From NCBI RefSeq assembly GCF_001870905.1, contig NZ_LNDC01000059.1:1-43230 (forward strand): DNA of 43,230 bases. The letters are read 5' to 3'. The notes beneath the pieces were generated by a model, which saw only the letters and a program-made list of their open reading frames with translations, did not search any database and was not told the DNA's origin. The position numbers and the translations under genes were made by a program. Positions 18,388 to 26,455 of the stretch are shown piece by piece; the stretch's first letter is position 1; every line of letters begins with the position of its first letter. Origin of the DNA: Geitlerinema sp. PCC 9228. Its GTDB lineage: Bacteria; Cyanobacteriota; Cyanobacteriia; Cyanobacteriales; PCC-9228.

Positions 18388-18699
18388 ATGCCAATCGCGG
18401 TAGGAATGATAGAAACCTTGGGCTTCCCAGCCGTTGTGGAAGCCGCAGATGCTATGGTCAAAGCAGCCCGAGTAACGCTCGTCGGGTACGAAAAAATTGG
18501 AACCGGTCGTGTCACCGTTAGCGTTCGCGGCGATGTTTCGGAAGTTCAAGCGTCGGTGGCAGCAGGCGTTGAGGGTGTCAAACGAGTCAATGGTGGTGAA
18601 GTATTGTCCACTCACATCATTGCCCGCCCTCACGAAAACCTCGAATACGTCTTGCCCATTCGTTATACAGAAGAAGTAGAACAGTTCCGAACATACTGA
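18388..18699 (+). CDS. ccmK2: Carboxysome shell protein CcmK2
   Basis: CcmK2 is a BMC-H shell protein whose hexamers tile the facets of the beta-carboxysome. The 103-residue length fits CcmK2. The single BMC domain fills nearly the whole protein, with the family start [23 protein letters not shown], the pore-region KIGTGRVTV and the ending [14 protein letters not shown]. It is nearly identical to the next gene over the first 92 residues. The K2/K1 names follow lengths and order in other beta-cyanobacteria (103, then 111-113 residues). A strong ribosome binding site lies upstream. It begins the plus-strand carboxysome-RuBisCO series. Confidence 0.95.
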   Translation: MPIAVGMIETLGFPAVVEAADAMVKAARVTLVGYEKIGTGRVTVSVRGDVSEVQASVAAGVEGVKRVNGGEVLSTHIIARPHENLEYVLPIRYTEEVEQFRTY

Positions 18700-18723
18700 C
18701 CGGTTGTTTAGAGAGTTATAAAA

Positions 18724-18832
18724 GCTGAAAATGGGCCATAGTTGGTGGGAAATTGCGGTGTTTGTCAGATTCCCCAAATCAAGGGGAAAACGCCAGCACC
18801 AAATTTCCCATCGACACATCCCCGTTTTCAGC
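18724..18832 (+). promoter_or_regulatory. Nested hairpin between ccmK2 and ccmK1
   Basis: Four stems are stacked concentrically in one 109-nt segment. They are GCTGAAAA (18724) with TTTTCAGC (18825), TGGGAAATT (18746) with AATTTCCCA (18802), GGTGTTT (18757) with AAACGCC (18788, one G-U), and TTCCCC (18770) with GGGGAA (18783). It lies wholly between the two stop/start codons. A structure this size could attenuate transcription or protect the ccmK2 mRNA and so set the K2:K1 ratio. No T-run follows, so simple termination is unlikely. Confidence 0.65.
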
Positions 18833-18876
18833 GCTTCCAGCAGCCAACCACGTAGTAGGAACCAGGAGAAAAACCC

Positions 18877-19218
18877 ATGGCAATTGCAGTCGGAATGATT
18901 GAAACCCTAGGCTTTCCCGCTGTGGTCGAAGCCGCAGATGCAATGGTGAAAGCCGCCCGCGTCACCTTAGTAGGATACGAAAAAATCGGTACCGGTCGCG
19001 TTACCGTCATCGTTCGGGGTGACGTTTCGGAAGTTCAAGCTTCGGTATCAGCAGGTGTTGAAGGGGTCAAAAGAGTGAAAGGTGGTCAAGTCCTTTCCAC
19101 ACATATTATTGCCCGTCCCCATGAAAATCTGGAATACGTGTTACCAATTCGCTATACAGAAGAAGTAGAACAGTTTCGCGAAAGCATCGATACCCCTCGT
19201 CCCCTAGCCAGACAGTAA
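18877..19218 (+). CDS. ccmK1: Carboxysome shell protein CcmK1
   Basis: This is a second BMC-H hexameric shell protein of 113 residues, differing from CcmK2 at only a few positions until the C-terminal tail ([12 protein letters not shown]). The tail length distinguishes CcmK1 from CcmK2 in other beta-cyanobacteria. The pore motif KIGTGRVTV is unchanged. The ribosome binding site AGGAG precedes the ATG. In most beta-cyanobacteria ccmL follows directly; here a 393-base non-coding gap follows instead. Confidence 0.95.
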   Translation: MAIAVGMIETLGFPAVVEAADAMVKAARVTLVGYEKIGTGRVTVIVRGDVSEVQASVSAGVEGVKRVKGGQVLSTHIIARPHENLEYVLPIRYTEEVEQFRESIDTPRPLARQ

Positions 19219-19611
19219 CCTTCCGTAGGACATAGAATAAGATTAGAAATGATGTGGTCTGTTTGGGCGCGGTGCTTGTAGGTCAAAAATTGGCTGCTGG
19301 CATTGTGCTTCCCCAGTTAAGCAAAACCAACTTCCCAAAGCAAGCGATTGGGAGGCAAAGCACGCTCGCGAACGAGCACCCGTCAGCATATTTCCCCAAT
19401 CTTGTTCGCCTAGTTTGGTTCCCTGTTCTTGTCTTCCATCGCAAAAAAACTGGCAAGAGAAGACATCCATCAAGCACTTGCTAGTTGCAATGGTCCCAGG
19501 GACCAGCGCCTTCGACACCATCAAAGGCGCGCCATCTAGGCCAGGCTTCTGCCTGGGTGTAGCCATTGGCAAGTGCTCGGTATAACTTGTTGAATTCAGG
19601 AGGAATTCCCC
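19219..19611 (+). other. Gap between ccmK1 and ccmM, no ccmL
   Basis: ccmL (about 100 codons, expected here) is not present in any frame, and I find no recognisable remnant. The stretch has a small hairpin GCTCG-CGAA-CGAGC near 19369, the pair GATTGGG/CCCAATC flanking it, and the larger structure at 19473-19577. The ccmM ribosome binding site (CAGGAGGAAT) is at its end. Confidence 0.7.
19473..19577 (+). ncRNA. Cloverleaf-like structured RNA upstream of ccmM
   Basis: The outer stem AGCACTTGC (19473-19481) pairs with GCAAGTGCT (19569-19577) and is extended by CAAT/ATTG after a 6-nt bulge. Inside are three independent hairpins: GGTCCC-A-GGGACC (19492-19504), GCGCCTT...AAGGCGC (19506-19530) and CCAGGC-TTCT-GCCTGG (19541-19556). 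This multi-branch fold ends about 35 bases before the ccmM ATG. It does not read as a tRNA: there is no T-loop consensus or 7-bp acceptor pattern. It could be a cis-regulatory leader or the folded end of a small mobile element. The class is unknown. Confidence 0.5.
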
Positions 19612-20345
19612 ATGGTAGTCCGCAGTGTAGCGGCTCCTCCGACACCTTGGTCGAAGAATTTAGCCGAACCGCAAATTGACGAGACGGCGTACGTCCATTC
19701 CTTTTCCAACATCATCGGCGACGTACGAGTGGGGGGGAACGTCCTCGTTGCACCTGGAACCTCCATTCGCGCGGATGAAGGAACGCCGTTTGCCATTGGT
19801 GACAGCACCAATATTCAAGACGGCGTGGTCATCCATGGTTTGGAAAAAGGTCGGGTTGTAGGCGACGACGGTCAGGAATATTCCGTCTGGATCGGTCCCA
19901 ATTCCTGCATTACCCATATGAGCCTGATTCACGGACCTGCCTACATCGGCAGCGAGTGTTTCATCGGCTTTCGCTCCACCGTATTTAACGCCCGGGTTGG
20001 ATCGGGGTCCATCGTCATGATGCATGCCCTCATCCAAGACGTGGAAATTCCGGCAGGGAAATACATTCCCTCTGGAAGCATTATTACCAACCAACAGCAG
20101 GCCGATCGCTTGCCCGAGGTGCAAGAAGCCGATCGCGATTTTGCTTCCCACGTCGTTCAAATTAACGAAGCCCTGCGCAGCGGTTACTTCTGTGCGGCGG
20201 ACGAAGCTTGCCTGGTTTCCGTACGCAACGAAGCCAACCAATCCAACGGTAAAAACTACGCTTCTAACAATGGCGGTAGCCCCAACCGCGGCTCATCGAG
20301 TTCCTATAAGTCCATGAGAACCAGTTTAGACCCCGAAGTTCAAAA

Positions 20346-20481
20346 ACAAGTACGCAATCTGCTCTCCCAAGGATACCGCATCGGTACCGAACATGCGGAC
20401 AAGCGTCGTTTCCGGACCAGCTCCTGGCGCAGCTGCCCGCAAATTACTGCCCAGCGCGAAGATGAAGTGTTTGCCGAACTG
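20346..20481 (+). repeat. SSUL-coding DNA repeat 1 in ccmM
   Basis: These 136 bases are repeated at 20711-20846 with one base difference. They encode most of an SSUL domain ([19 protein letters not shown] onward). Identity this high, including third positions, indicates a recent duplication or gene conversion. Confidence 0.9.
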
Positions 20482-20710
20482 AAGCTTGCTTGGCCGACCA
20501 TGCCGGCGAGTACGTCCGTTTGATCGGTATTGACCCCACCGCCAAACGCCGGGTGCTGGAAACCATTATCCAACGTCCCGACGGCCAGGCACCGCAAACT
20601 TCGAGCCGCCATTCCTCTGGCAGTAGCTACAACGGTGGCGCTCGCAGCACCCAGGGTTCGAGTTCCCCAGGTACGGCAACCAGCAGCCGCTTGAGTCCCG
20701 AAGTGCAGCA

Positions 20711-20846
20711 ACAAGTACGCAATCTGCTCTCCCAAGGATACCGCATCGGTACCGAACATGCAGACAAGCGTCGTTTCCGGACCAGCTCCTGGCGCAGCTG
20801 CCCGCAAATTACTGCCCAGCGCGAAGATGAAGTGTTTGCCGAACTG
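20711..20846 (+). repeat. SSUL-coding DNA repeat 2 in ccmM
   Basis: This is the near-identical copy of 20346-20481. The third SSUL repeat (about 21105-21330) is clearly more diverged at DNA level. A frameshift lies at the 3' edge of each of the two identical copies. Confidence 0.9.
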
Positions 20847-21533
20847 CTTGTTTGGCCGACCATGCCGGCGAGTACGTCCGTTTGCTAGGCATTGACCCCA
20901 CCGCCAAACGCCGGGTATTGGAAACGATTATTCAGCGTCCCGACGACGAAGCCCCCCAATCGGGACAGCGCCAAGCGGCTGCGGGACAACAACGTCAAAC
21001 TACCACAACCAACGGTTATTCGGGCAACAGCTACGGGAGCAGTGCTTCCAGCTACAGCGGGAATAGCGCGGCAACCGGCAAGTTGGATGGCGAAACCCGC
21101 GAACAAGTACGCAATTTGCTGTTGCAAGGTTATCGCATTGGTGCCGAACATGCAGACAAGCGCCGTTTCCGTACCAGTTCCTGGCGCAGTTGCGGTCCCA
21201 TTGAAGGCAAGCGGGAGTCGGAGGTAATTGCCAACTTAGAAGCCTGTTTGTCTGAATATGCCGGCGAGTACGTGCGCTTGCTAGGCATCGACCCCACAGC
21301 CAAACGCCGGGTATCGGAAACGATTATTCAACGCCCTGAGTAGTTTTGGTTGAGTGGTTTGGGAACCCCGCTTCCCTGTCTTCGAGGAAAGGCAAAGCGG
21401 GAAGCTAGGGATACGCAGCTGCAGGGTTGACTCTCAAGGCTGCTGTCCGTGTTTGCCTTTTCTCTTTTTCCCCGTTTTCCTTTCCTGGCTTTGCCAGGTT
21501 GCAAGCAGCCAGTCATTTCATACCACCCTTTCC

Positions 21534-22523
21534 ATGTATTTGCCACCTTTACAAACATTATCGGAGGGGTTACAAACGCGTGCGGCACCAGCTCATGTTA
21601 GCGGTGACGTGTCGATTCATCCCAATGCCGCGATCGCGCCGGGCGTTATTTTACAGGCAGCGCCCAACAGTCGTATTGTGGTTGCTGCTGGGGCTTGTAT
21701 CGGCATGGGTGCCATTATTGAAGCGCACGAGGGGACCATTGAAATCCAACAGGGTGCGGTTTTGGGAGCTGGCGTTTTGGCGATCGGACGCGGCACCATT
21801 GGGGAATACGCTTGTGTGGGTGCCGCTACCACGATTTGGAATACCAGCGTTGCGGCTATGGAGGCGATCGCTGCGGGGTCAATTCTCGGCGATCGCTCCC
21901 GTTCGGTGGATTTATCGGACGATGCAGTGCCCGAAAAGGCTTCCTCGACCGCCAGTTCCCCAACTTCCAATTCCGATGAGTCTTGCGATCGCACCCCCTC
22001 TCCATCGCCACCATCTTCAGCTGCCGATGTCACCCAGGCAAGCGGCTACCACCATACCGATAATGGTACTACCCCATCAGGTGCCGCACCACCTGCCGAC
22101 CGAAACGGCTATCCCGATAGTTCCCCAGCACAAGCAGGTGCAACCACACCACCTACCGAGTTCCATGGTAATTCCAATGGTGGTGTCCGTGCTGCCCACG
22201 GGCAACCGGATTTTGCTTCGCCATCCCCAGATGCCTCGTTTTCAGCGTCCGAGAGCAAGAACGGTCAAACGGCTGAAAACCAAGCTGGTAGCTCGCTCGA
22301 TGGTGTGGCCACTTCCCAATCGCAAAATGGTGGTACGAGTGGTGCGGCCACTGGTGCTTCTATGTCGCCGCACATGCCGAGTCCCAACTACGGTCAGGCT
22401 TATATCCATCAGTTACTCGTTACCTTGTTTCCCCACCGCCATCCCAGCAACTACACGCCAGCAAGCAACAACGATTCCCATACGGAAAGCGAAGACGATG
22501 CTGGCACCGCGGAAAATTTTTAA
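21534..22523 (+). CDS. ccmN: Carboxysome adaptor protein CcmN
   Basis: CcmN bridges CcmM in the carboxysome core to the CcmK shell. The 329-residue protein starts with MYLPPLQTLSEG (ATG at 21534); upstream in-frame codons do not resemble the family. Residues about 20-125 are hexapeptide repeats of a left-handed beta-helix. A long S/P/T/N/G-rich linker runs from about 130 to 280. A C-terminal amphipathic encapsulation peptide follows (YGQAYIHQLLVTLFPHRHP). Unusually, the peptide is not terminal: about 28 polar, acidic residues follow it, ending DDAGTAENF. Family length is usually shorter, and the linker accounts for most of the excess. It follows ccmM by 190 bases. Confidence 0.88.
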   Translation: MYLPPLQTLSEGLQTRAAPAHVSGDVSIHPNAAIAPGVILQAAPNSRIVVAAGACIGMGAIIEAHEGTIEIQQGAVLGAGVLAIGRGTIGEYACVGAATTIWNTSVAAMEAIAAGSILGDRSRSVDLSDDAVPEKASSTASSPTSNSDESCDRTPSPSPPSSAADVTQASGYHHTDNGTTPSGAAPPADRNGYPDSSPAQAGATTPPTEFHGNSNGGVRAAHGQPDFASPSPDASFSASESKNGQTAENQAGSSLDGVATSQSQNGGTSGAATGASMSPHMPSPNYGQAYIHQLLVTLFPHRHPSNYTPASNNDSHTESEDDAGTAENF

Positions 22524-23451
22524 GCAGCGATCGCGCTGGGAGCAAGCGACGCCCCCAGAAAGCTGCTTCTGCAGACAATCCGGCCAATGCCCCTTACGAG
22601 GAACTTCTTTTTTCCAGCCCTCTGCTAGCAAGTTAAACAATACAAAAATTGTAAAAATTGCGAGAACGAACTTTTCCCATCTAGTAGGAAAAGAAATAGG
22701 GGAAGCCAACCAGCCGACCAGCAGCAAAAAGTTGTGCTTGCCAGCCATCAAAACAGTTCAAAGGAGCATTTCTTTGCCGATTTATTTGCAATTGAAGTAA
22801 AAATTTGGGGAAAATAGCGCTACGGAATTGTTTGGCGATCGCCCTAAGTAAGACTACTTAAATTTTTCCAAGATCGGGACAGTTTTTTCCAGCAACTCCA
22901 GCCATCTATCCAATAGAAAATCGTGGGCGATCGCTTGCTTGGTAGCACTTTCCAGAGATTGCCGCTATGTTTTTACCGGTAGCCCAGCGCCATTTTCTAA
23001 AGTGCCTTTTCCAGATTTCAGAAGCCATTTTCTCATTTTTTGTAAACTTTTATCAATAATTTTTGGTGGAATTGCTGCTAAGTTTTTAAATTTTTTTTAC
23101 CTTCCATTAAAGAAACTAATTACTTCGATCGCCAATCGAAATAAAAATTTGCGAACGGGAAAAAAATTTCATGCTTAAAAATACAAAAGTTCGTGTTACG
23201 ATAAGGAGTGGATAAGGCAATTGCGTCTGGGATTGCCATTTTAAATCTCCGAGGAGCCAGTCAAGTTAGCAAGCCTAGGGGCTGTTGCTATTGGTGCGAA
23301 CGCCGTGGCTGTATCGTTCCCTACTGCTGGTGGGGAGCATTTGCCAACGGCCGTTGCCATGGCATCGGTACCGACAACCGTGCCGACTTTCTAGCTCCTG
23401 GAACATAAACGTAAAAAAATTCTCTCTGTAGCCTGCGAGGAAAGAGAACTT
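22524..23451 (+). other. ccmN-rbcL spacer with the rbcL promoter and leader
   Basis: No gene is supported and ccmO is not found here. The 5' part is AT-rich from about 22620 onward. A possible rbcL -10 box TACGAT lies at 23197-23202, with a poor -35. The following ~250 bases would be the leader. They contain three perfect palindromes side by side (23345-23374) and one 48-codon open stretch without a start codon that ends at the TAG near 23392. A GAGGAAAGAG ribosome binding site precedes rbcL. Confidence 0.5.
23345..23374. repeat. Three abutting perfect palindromes in the rbcL leader
   Basis: CAACGGCCGTTG (23345-23356), TGCCATGGCA (23355-23364) and TCGGTACCGA (23365-23374) are each perfect palindromes and touch or overlap. 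A wider pair TGCCA (23342) with TGGCA (23360) is also possible. They lie about 80-105 bases before the rbcL ATG. Confidence 0.8.
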
Positions 23452-24870
23452 ATGGTACAAGCCCAATCAAAAAGCGGATACGAAGCTGGGGTAAAGGATT
23501 ACCGCCTCACGTACTACACGCCCGACTATACCCCCAAAGAAACCGATATCTTAGCTGCCTTCCGGATGACTCCCCAACCGGGTGTACCCGCTGAAGAAGC
23601 TGGTGCTGCAGTAGCAGCGGAATCCTCCACCGGTACCTGGACCACCGTGTGGACGGACTTGTTGACCGACCTCGATCGCTACCAAGGTCGCTGCTACCAC
23701 ATCGAACCAGTTTCCGGGGAAGACAACCAATACTTCTGCTTCGTTGCCTATCCCCTGGACCTGTTTGAAGAAGGGTCCGTCACCAATATGCTGACCTCCA
23801 TCGTCGGGAACGTATTCGGTTTTAAAGCCCTACGTGCCCTGCGTTTGGAAGATCTTCGCATCCCCGTTGCCTACCTGAAAACCTTCCAGGGACCTCCCCA
23901 CGGCATCACCGTCGAGCGGGACAAACTGAACAAATACGGTCGTCCCCTGCTCGGCTGTACCATTAAGCCCAAACTGGGTCTGTCCGCCAAAAACTACGGT
24001 CGCGCCGTATACGAAGGCTTGCGCGGTGGCTTAGACTTCACCAAAGACGACGAAAACATTAACTCCCAGCCCTTCATGCGTTGGCGCGATCGCTACTCCT
24101 TCGTCGCCGAAGCCATCCACAAAGCCCAAGCCGAAACCGGCGAAATCAAAGGGCACTACCTCAACGTCACCGCCCCCACCTGTGAGGAAATGCTGAAGCG
24201 GGCCGAATATGCCAAAGAATTGGGCATGCCCATCATCATGCACGACTACCTCACCGGTGGCTTCACCGCCAACACCACCCTCGCCAAATGGTGCCGCGAC
24301 AACGGCTTGCTGCTGCACATTCACCGCGCCATGCACGCCGTGATCGACCGTCAGAAAAACCACGGCATGCACTTCCGGGTCCTCGCCAAGTGCTTGCGCA
24401 TGTCCGGCGGCGACCACCTACACGCCGGTACCGTGGTTGGTAAGCTAGAAGGCGAACGCGGTATCACCATGGGCTTTGTGGACCTGATGCGCGAAGACCA
24501 CATCGAAGAAGACCGTTCCCGCGGCATCTTCTTCACCCAAGACTGGGCTTCCATGGCTGGCGTCATACCCGTTGCTTCCGGCGGTATTCACGTATGGCAC
24601 ATGCCCGCCCTGCTGGATATCTTCGGCGACGATGCCTGCTTGCAATTTGGCGGCGGTACCTTGGGACACCCCTGGGGCAATGCACCCGGTGCTACAGCCA
24701 ACCGTGTGGCTTTGGAAGCTTGCGTACAAGCGCGTAACGAAGGTCGCAACCTCATGCGCGAAGGCAACGAAATCATCAAAGAAGCCGCCCGCTGGAGTCC
24801 CGAACTGCAAGCGGCTTGCGAACTGTGGAAAGAAATCAAATTCGAATACGAAGCTGTGGATACGCTTTAA
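23452..24870 (+). CDS. rbcL: RuBisCO large subunit, Form IB
   Basis: RbcL is the catalytic subunit of ribulose-1,5-bisphosphate carboxylase/oxygenase, and fixes CO2 in the carboxysome. The 472-residue protein has the loop [14 protein letters not shown] with the carbamylated lysine and its metal-binding Asp and Glu, KPKLGLS with the catalytic lysine, [12 protein letters not shown], loop 6 (GTVVGKLEG) and [12 protein letters not shown]. Sequence and the plant-like N-terminus ([19 protein letters not shown]) place it in Form IB, as expected beside beta-carboxysome genes. It is followed by rbcX and rbcS in the same orientation. Confidence 0.98.
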   Translation: MVQAQSKSGYEAGVKDYRLTYYTPDYTPKETDILAAFRMTPQPGVPAEEAGAAVAAESSTGTWTTVWTDLLTDLDRYQGRCYHIEPVSGEDNQYFCFVAYPLDLFEEGSVTNMLTSIVGNVFGFKALRALRLEDLRIPVAYLKTFQGPPHGITVERDKLNKYGRPLLGCTIKPKLGLSAKNYGRAVYEGLRGGLDFTKDDENINSQPFMRWRDRYSFVAEAIHKAQAETGEIKGHYLNVTAPTCEEMLKRAEYAKELGMPIIMHDYLTGGFTANTTLAKWCRDNGLLLHIHRAMHAVIDRQKNHGMHFRVLAKCLRMSGGDHLHAGTVVGKLEGERGITMGFVDLMREDHIEEDRSRGIFFTQDWASMAGVIPVASGGIHVWHMPALLDIFGDDACLQFGGGTLGHPWGNAPGATANRVALEACVQARNEGRNLMREGNEIIKEAARWSPELQAACELWKEIKFEYEAVDTL

Positions 24871-24979
24871 TCGGAAGAAATCAAAGCGACCGGCTTGGGG
24901 ATGTCAGATTTTGGGTTTTCGATACAATAGGTATTTAAAACCTGAAATCGACTATTCCCAAGGCTGGGAAAGGGGGATC

Positions 24980-25414
24980 GTGGATCCGAAACAAGTGGCC
25001 AAAAACACGGCACGGGTTTTGCAAAATTACCTCACCTACCAAGCACTGCGCACGGTCATCGAACAGCTGTCAGAAACCAACCCACCCATGGCCTTGTGGT
25101 TGCAGCAATACTCTGGCGGCGTGTTCCAAGATGGGGAGGCTTACCTACAAAACCTGCTGCAAGAGCGCAAAGATTTGGTGTTGCGAATTTTGGCCGTGCG
25201 CGAAGATCTGGCCAATTCGGTGGTAGACTTTTTGCCAGAGATGGTGCGTACTGGTATCCAGCAATCCAATATGGAAACGCGCCGCCAGTTGTTAGAACGC
25301 ATGACCTCATCCCAGCCTGCATCCGAAGCGCGAACTTCCGAACGTAGCCATCCCGAATTGACAGACGAGGAATCTTCTCCTGAGGAAGGAGGTTCCAGCG
25401 AAGAACCATCGTAA
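24980..25414 (+). CDS. rbcX: RuBisCO assembly chaperone RbcX
   Basis: RbcX dimers bind the C-terminal [12 protein letters not shown]-type peptide of RbcL and promote assembly of the RbcL8 core. The 144-residue protein matches the family from [26 protein letters not shown] through [26 protein letters not shown]. The start is GTG at 24980, preceded by AAAGGGGG; an ATG start would require reading from inside rbcL in another frame. The last ~30 residues are a polar acidic tail ([16 protein letters not shown]), longer than the core family needs. It lies 109 bases after rbcL and 29 before rbcS. Confidence 0.92.
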   Translation: MDPKQVAKNTARVLQNYLTYQALRTVIEQLSETNPPMALWLQQYSGGVFQDGEAYLQNLLQERKDLVLRILAVREDLANSVVDFLPEMVRTGIQQSNMETRRQLLERMTSSQPASEARTSERSHPELTDEESSPEEGGSSEEPS

Positions 25415-25443
25415 ATTTCAGCGTAGATTTTCGGAGTCCATCG

Positions 25444-25779
25444 ATGAAAACTTTACCAAAAGAGCGACGTTACGAGACTTTATCTTACTTACCCAATCTC
25501 ACCGACCAACAAATTGCCCGTCAGGTTCAGTATATGCTGGATCAAGGGTTTATTCCCGCCATTGAGTTTAACGAAGATTCGGCTGCCGAAACCCATTATT
25601 GGACCCTGTGGAAGTTGCCCCTGTTCCAAGCATCTTCCCCGCAAGACGTACTTGATGAAGTACGGGAGTGCCGTCAAGAATATCCCAATTGCTTCATCCG
25701 GGTAGTAGGATTTGACAACATTCGTCAGTGTCAAATGATTAGTTTCATCGTTTACAAACCCAACCAAAGCCGCTTCTAG
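25444..25779 (+). CDS. rbcS: RuBisCO small subunit
   Basis: RbcS caps the RbcL8 core to form the L8S8 holoenzyme. The 111-residue protein has the family start [20 protein letters not shown], the central [10 protein letters not shown] and [18 protein letters not shown], and the ending MISFIVYKP. Length is typical of cyanobacterial RbcS. It is the last gene of the rbcL-rbcX-rbcS operon and is followed by a strong hairpin terminator. Confidence 0.97.
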   Translation: MKTLPKERRYETLSYLPNLTDQQIARQVQYMLDQGFIPAIEFNEDSAAETHYWTLWKLPLFQASSPQDVLDEVRECRQEYPNCFIRVVGFDNIRQCQMISFIVYKPNQSRF

Positions 25780-25813
25780 GGTTGTTGTTGTAAAACTCCC
25801 ACAGCAAAGGTCG

Positions 25814-25840
25814 GGGCGAACATTAGTTCGCCCTTATTTC
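25814..25840 (+). terminator. Terminator of the rbc operon
   Basis: A perfect 8-bp GC-rich stem (GGGCGAAC at 25814-25821, GTTCGCCC at 25826-25833) with an ATTA loop is followed by TTATTT, 34 bases after the rbcS stop. Confidence 0.8.
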
Positions 25841-25909
25841 ATTGGCCAAATTTTTCGGGTTGGAGAGAAACTTCAGTTAGCAGTCAATCAAAAAAACAGC
25901 AGGTTTTTT

Positions 25910-26455
25910 ATGGGACTCGGTCAAGAAATTTCAGAAGTATTGGGGTCACGTTTGTCCTATCAAGGACGCAAATTTCGCTTTGTTGTGGAAAAATTGCGGT
26001 TGCCCAAAGGCACCCAAGCAGAATTTGAGTATATCAAACATCCTGGAGGAGCTTTGTGCGTTCCCGTCACCAACGACGGCAAACTGATTCTCGTACGTCA
26101 GTATCGCTTCAGCGTTTGCGATCGCTTGTTAGAGTTTCCAGCAGGCACGGTGGAACCCCACGAAGACCCGGAAGCAACAATTCGCAGAGAAATTGAAGAA
26201 GAAACTGGATACCGCGCCCATCAATGGCAAAAACTCGGGGAATTTTCCCTAGCACCTGGTTATTCCAGCGAAATGATTTATGCTTTTCTAGCTAAAGATT
26301 TGGAACCGTTGGATACGCCACCCGAACAAGATGTAGATGAGGACATTGAAGTGGTGACCCTTTCTGCTGAGGAACTCAAAGCAGCAATTTTGGCAGGGGA
26401 ACCTGTGGATTCCAAATCCATCTCTAGTTTTTTCTTGGCACAGGATTTTCTATAA
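25910..26455 (+). CDS. Nudix hydrolase, ADP-ribose pyrophosphatase type
   Basis: This is a predicted Nudix hydrolase of the NudF/ADP-ribose diphosphatase group, cytoplasmic, 181 residues. The Nudix box GTVEPHEDPEATIRREIEEE plus TGY begins at about residue 78 and has all metal-binding glutamates. The segments before it (GGALCVPVTNDGKLILVRQYR) and after it (LAPGYSSEMIYAFLAKDL) are characteristic of ADP-sugar-cleaving members. The exact substrate (ADP-ribose or another nucleoside diphosphate sugar) is not determined. It stands alone after the rbc terminator. Confidence 0.87.
   Translation: MGLGQEISEVLGSRLSYQGRKFRFVVEKLRLPKGTQAEFEYIKHPGGALCVPVTNDGKLILVRQYRFSVCDRLLEFPAGTVEPHEDPEATIRREIEEETGYRAHQWQKLGEFSLAPGYSSEMIYAFLAKDLEPLDTPPEQDVDEDIEVVTLSAEELKAAILAGEPVDSKSISSFFLAQDFL

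Larger units (their letters stand above)
19612..21343 (+). pseudogene. ccmM: Carboxysome organiser CcmM, two frameshifts
   Basis: CcmM joins a gamma-carbonic-anhydrase-like domain to RuBisCO-small-subunit-like (SSUL) repeats that condense RuBisCO into the carboxysome. Residues 1-200 are the left-handed beta-helix, with zinc-ligand histidines at 75, 102 and 107. Three SSUL repeats follow. The frame shifts by -1 at about 20481, where ELEACL should be encoded (one base missing). It shifts by -1 again at about 20846, the same place in repeat 2 (four bases missing). Repeat 3 is intact. Adding the five bases restores one 578-residue protein of normal design. As read, translation stops at 20523 with 303 residues. 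An in-frame ATG at 20314 is a candidate internal start for the short form. Mutation, sequence error and programmed frameshifting are all possible. Confidence 0.85.

Noticed and set aside
19473-19577. tRNA gene
   Set aside because: The cloverleaf-like outline lacks tRNA hallmarks: 9-bp outer stem, no GTTCRA T-loop, no plausible anticodon loop.
19473-19577. Integron attC site
   Set aside because: No GTTRRRY/RYYYAAC core sites at the outer arms and no integrase or cassette genes nearby.
21427-22800. A 457-codon open frame overlapping ccmN in another frame
   Set aside because: It is rich in Pro, Arg and Leu from the out-of-frame reading of the Ser/Pro/Thr linker of CcmN, has no family resemblance, and ccmN is clearly the real gene.
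24572-24979. N-terminal extension of rbcX reaching back into rbcL
   Set aside because: The extra codons are rbcL read in another frame; RbcX starts at the GTG 24980 with a ribosome binding site.
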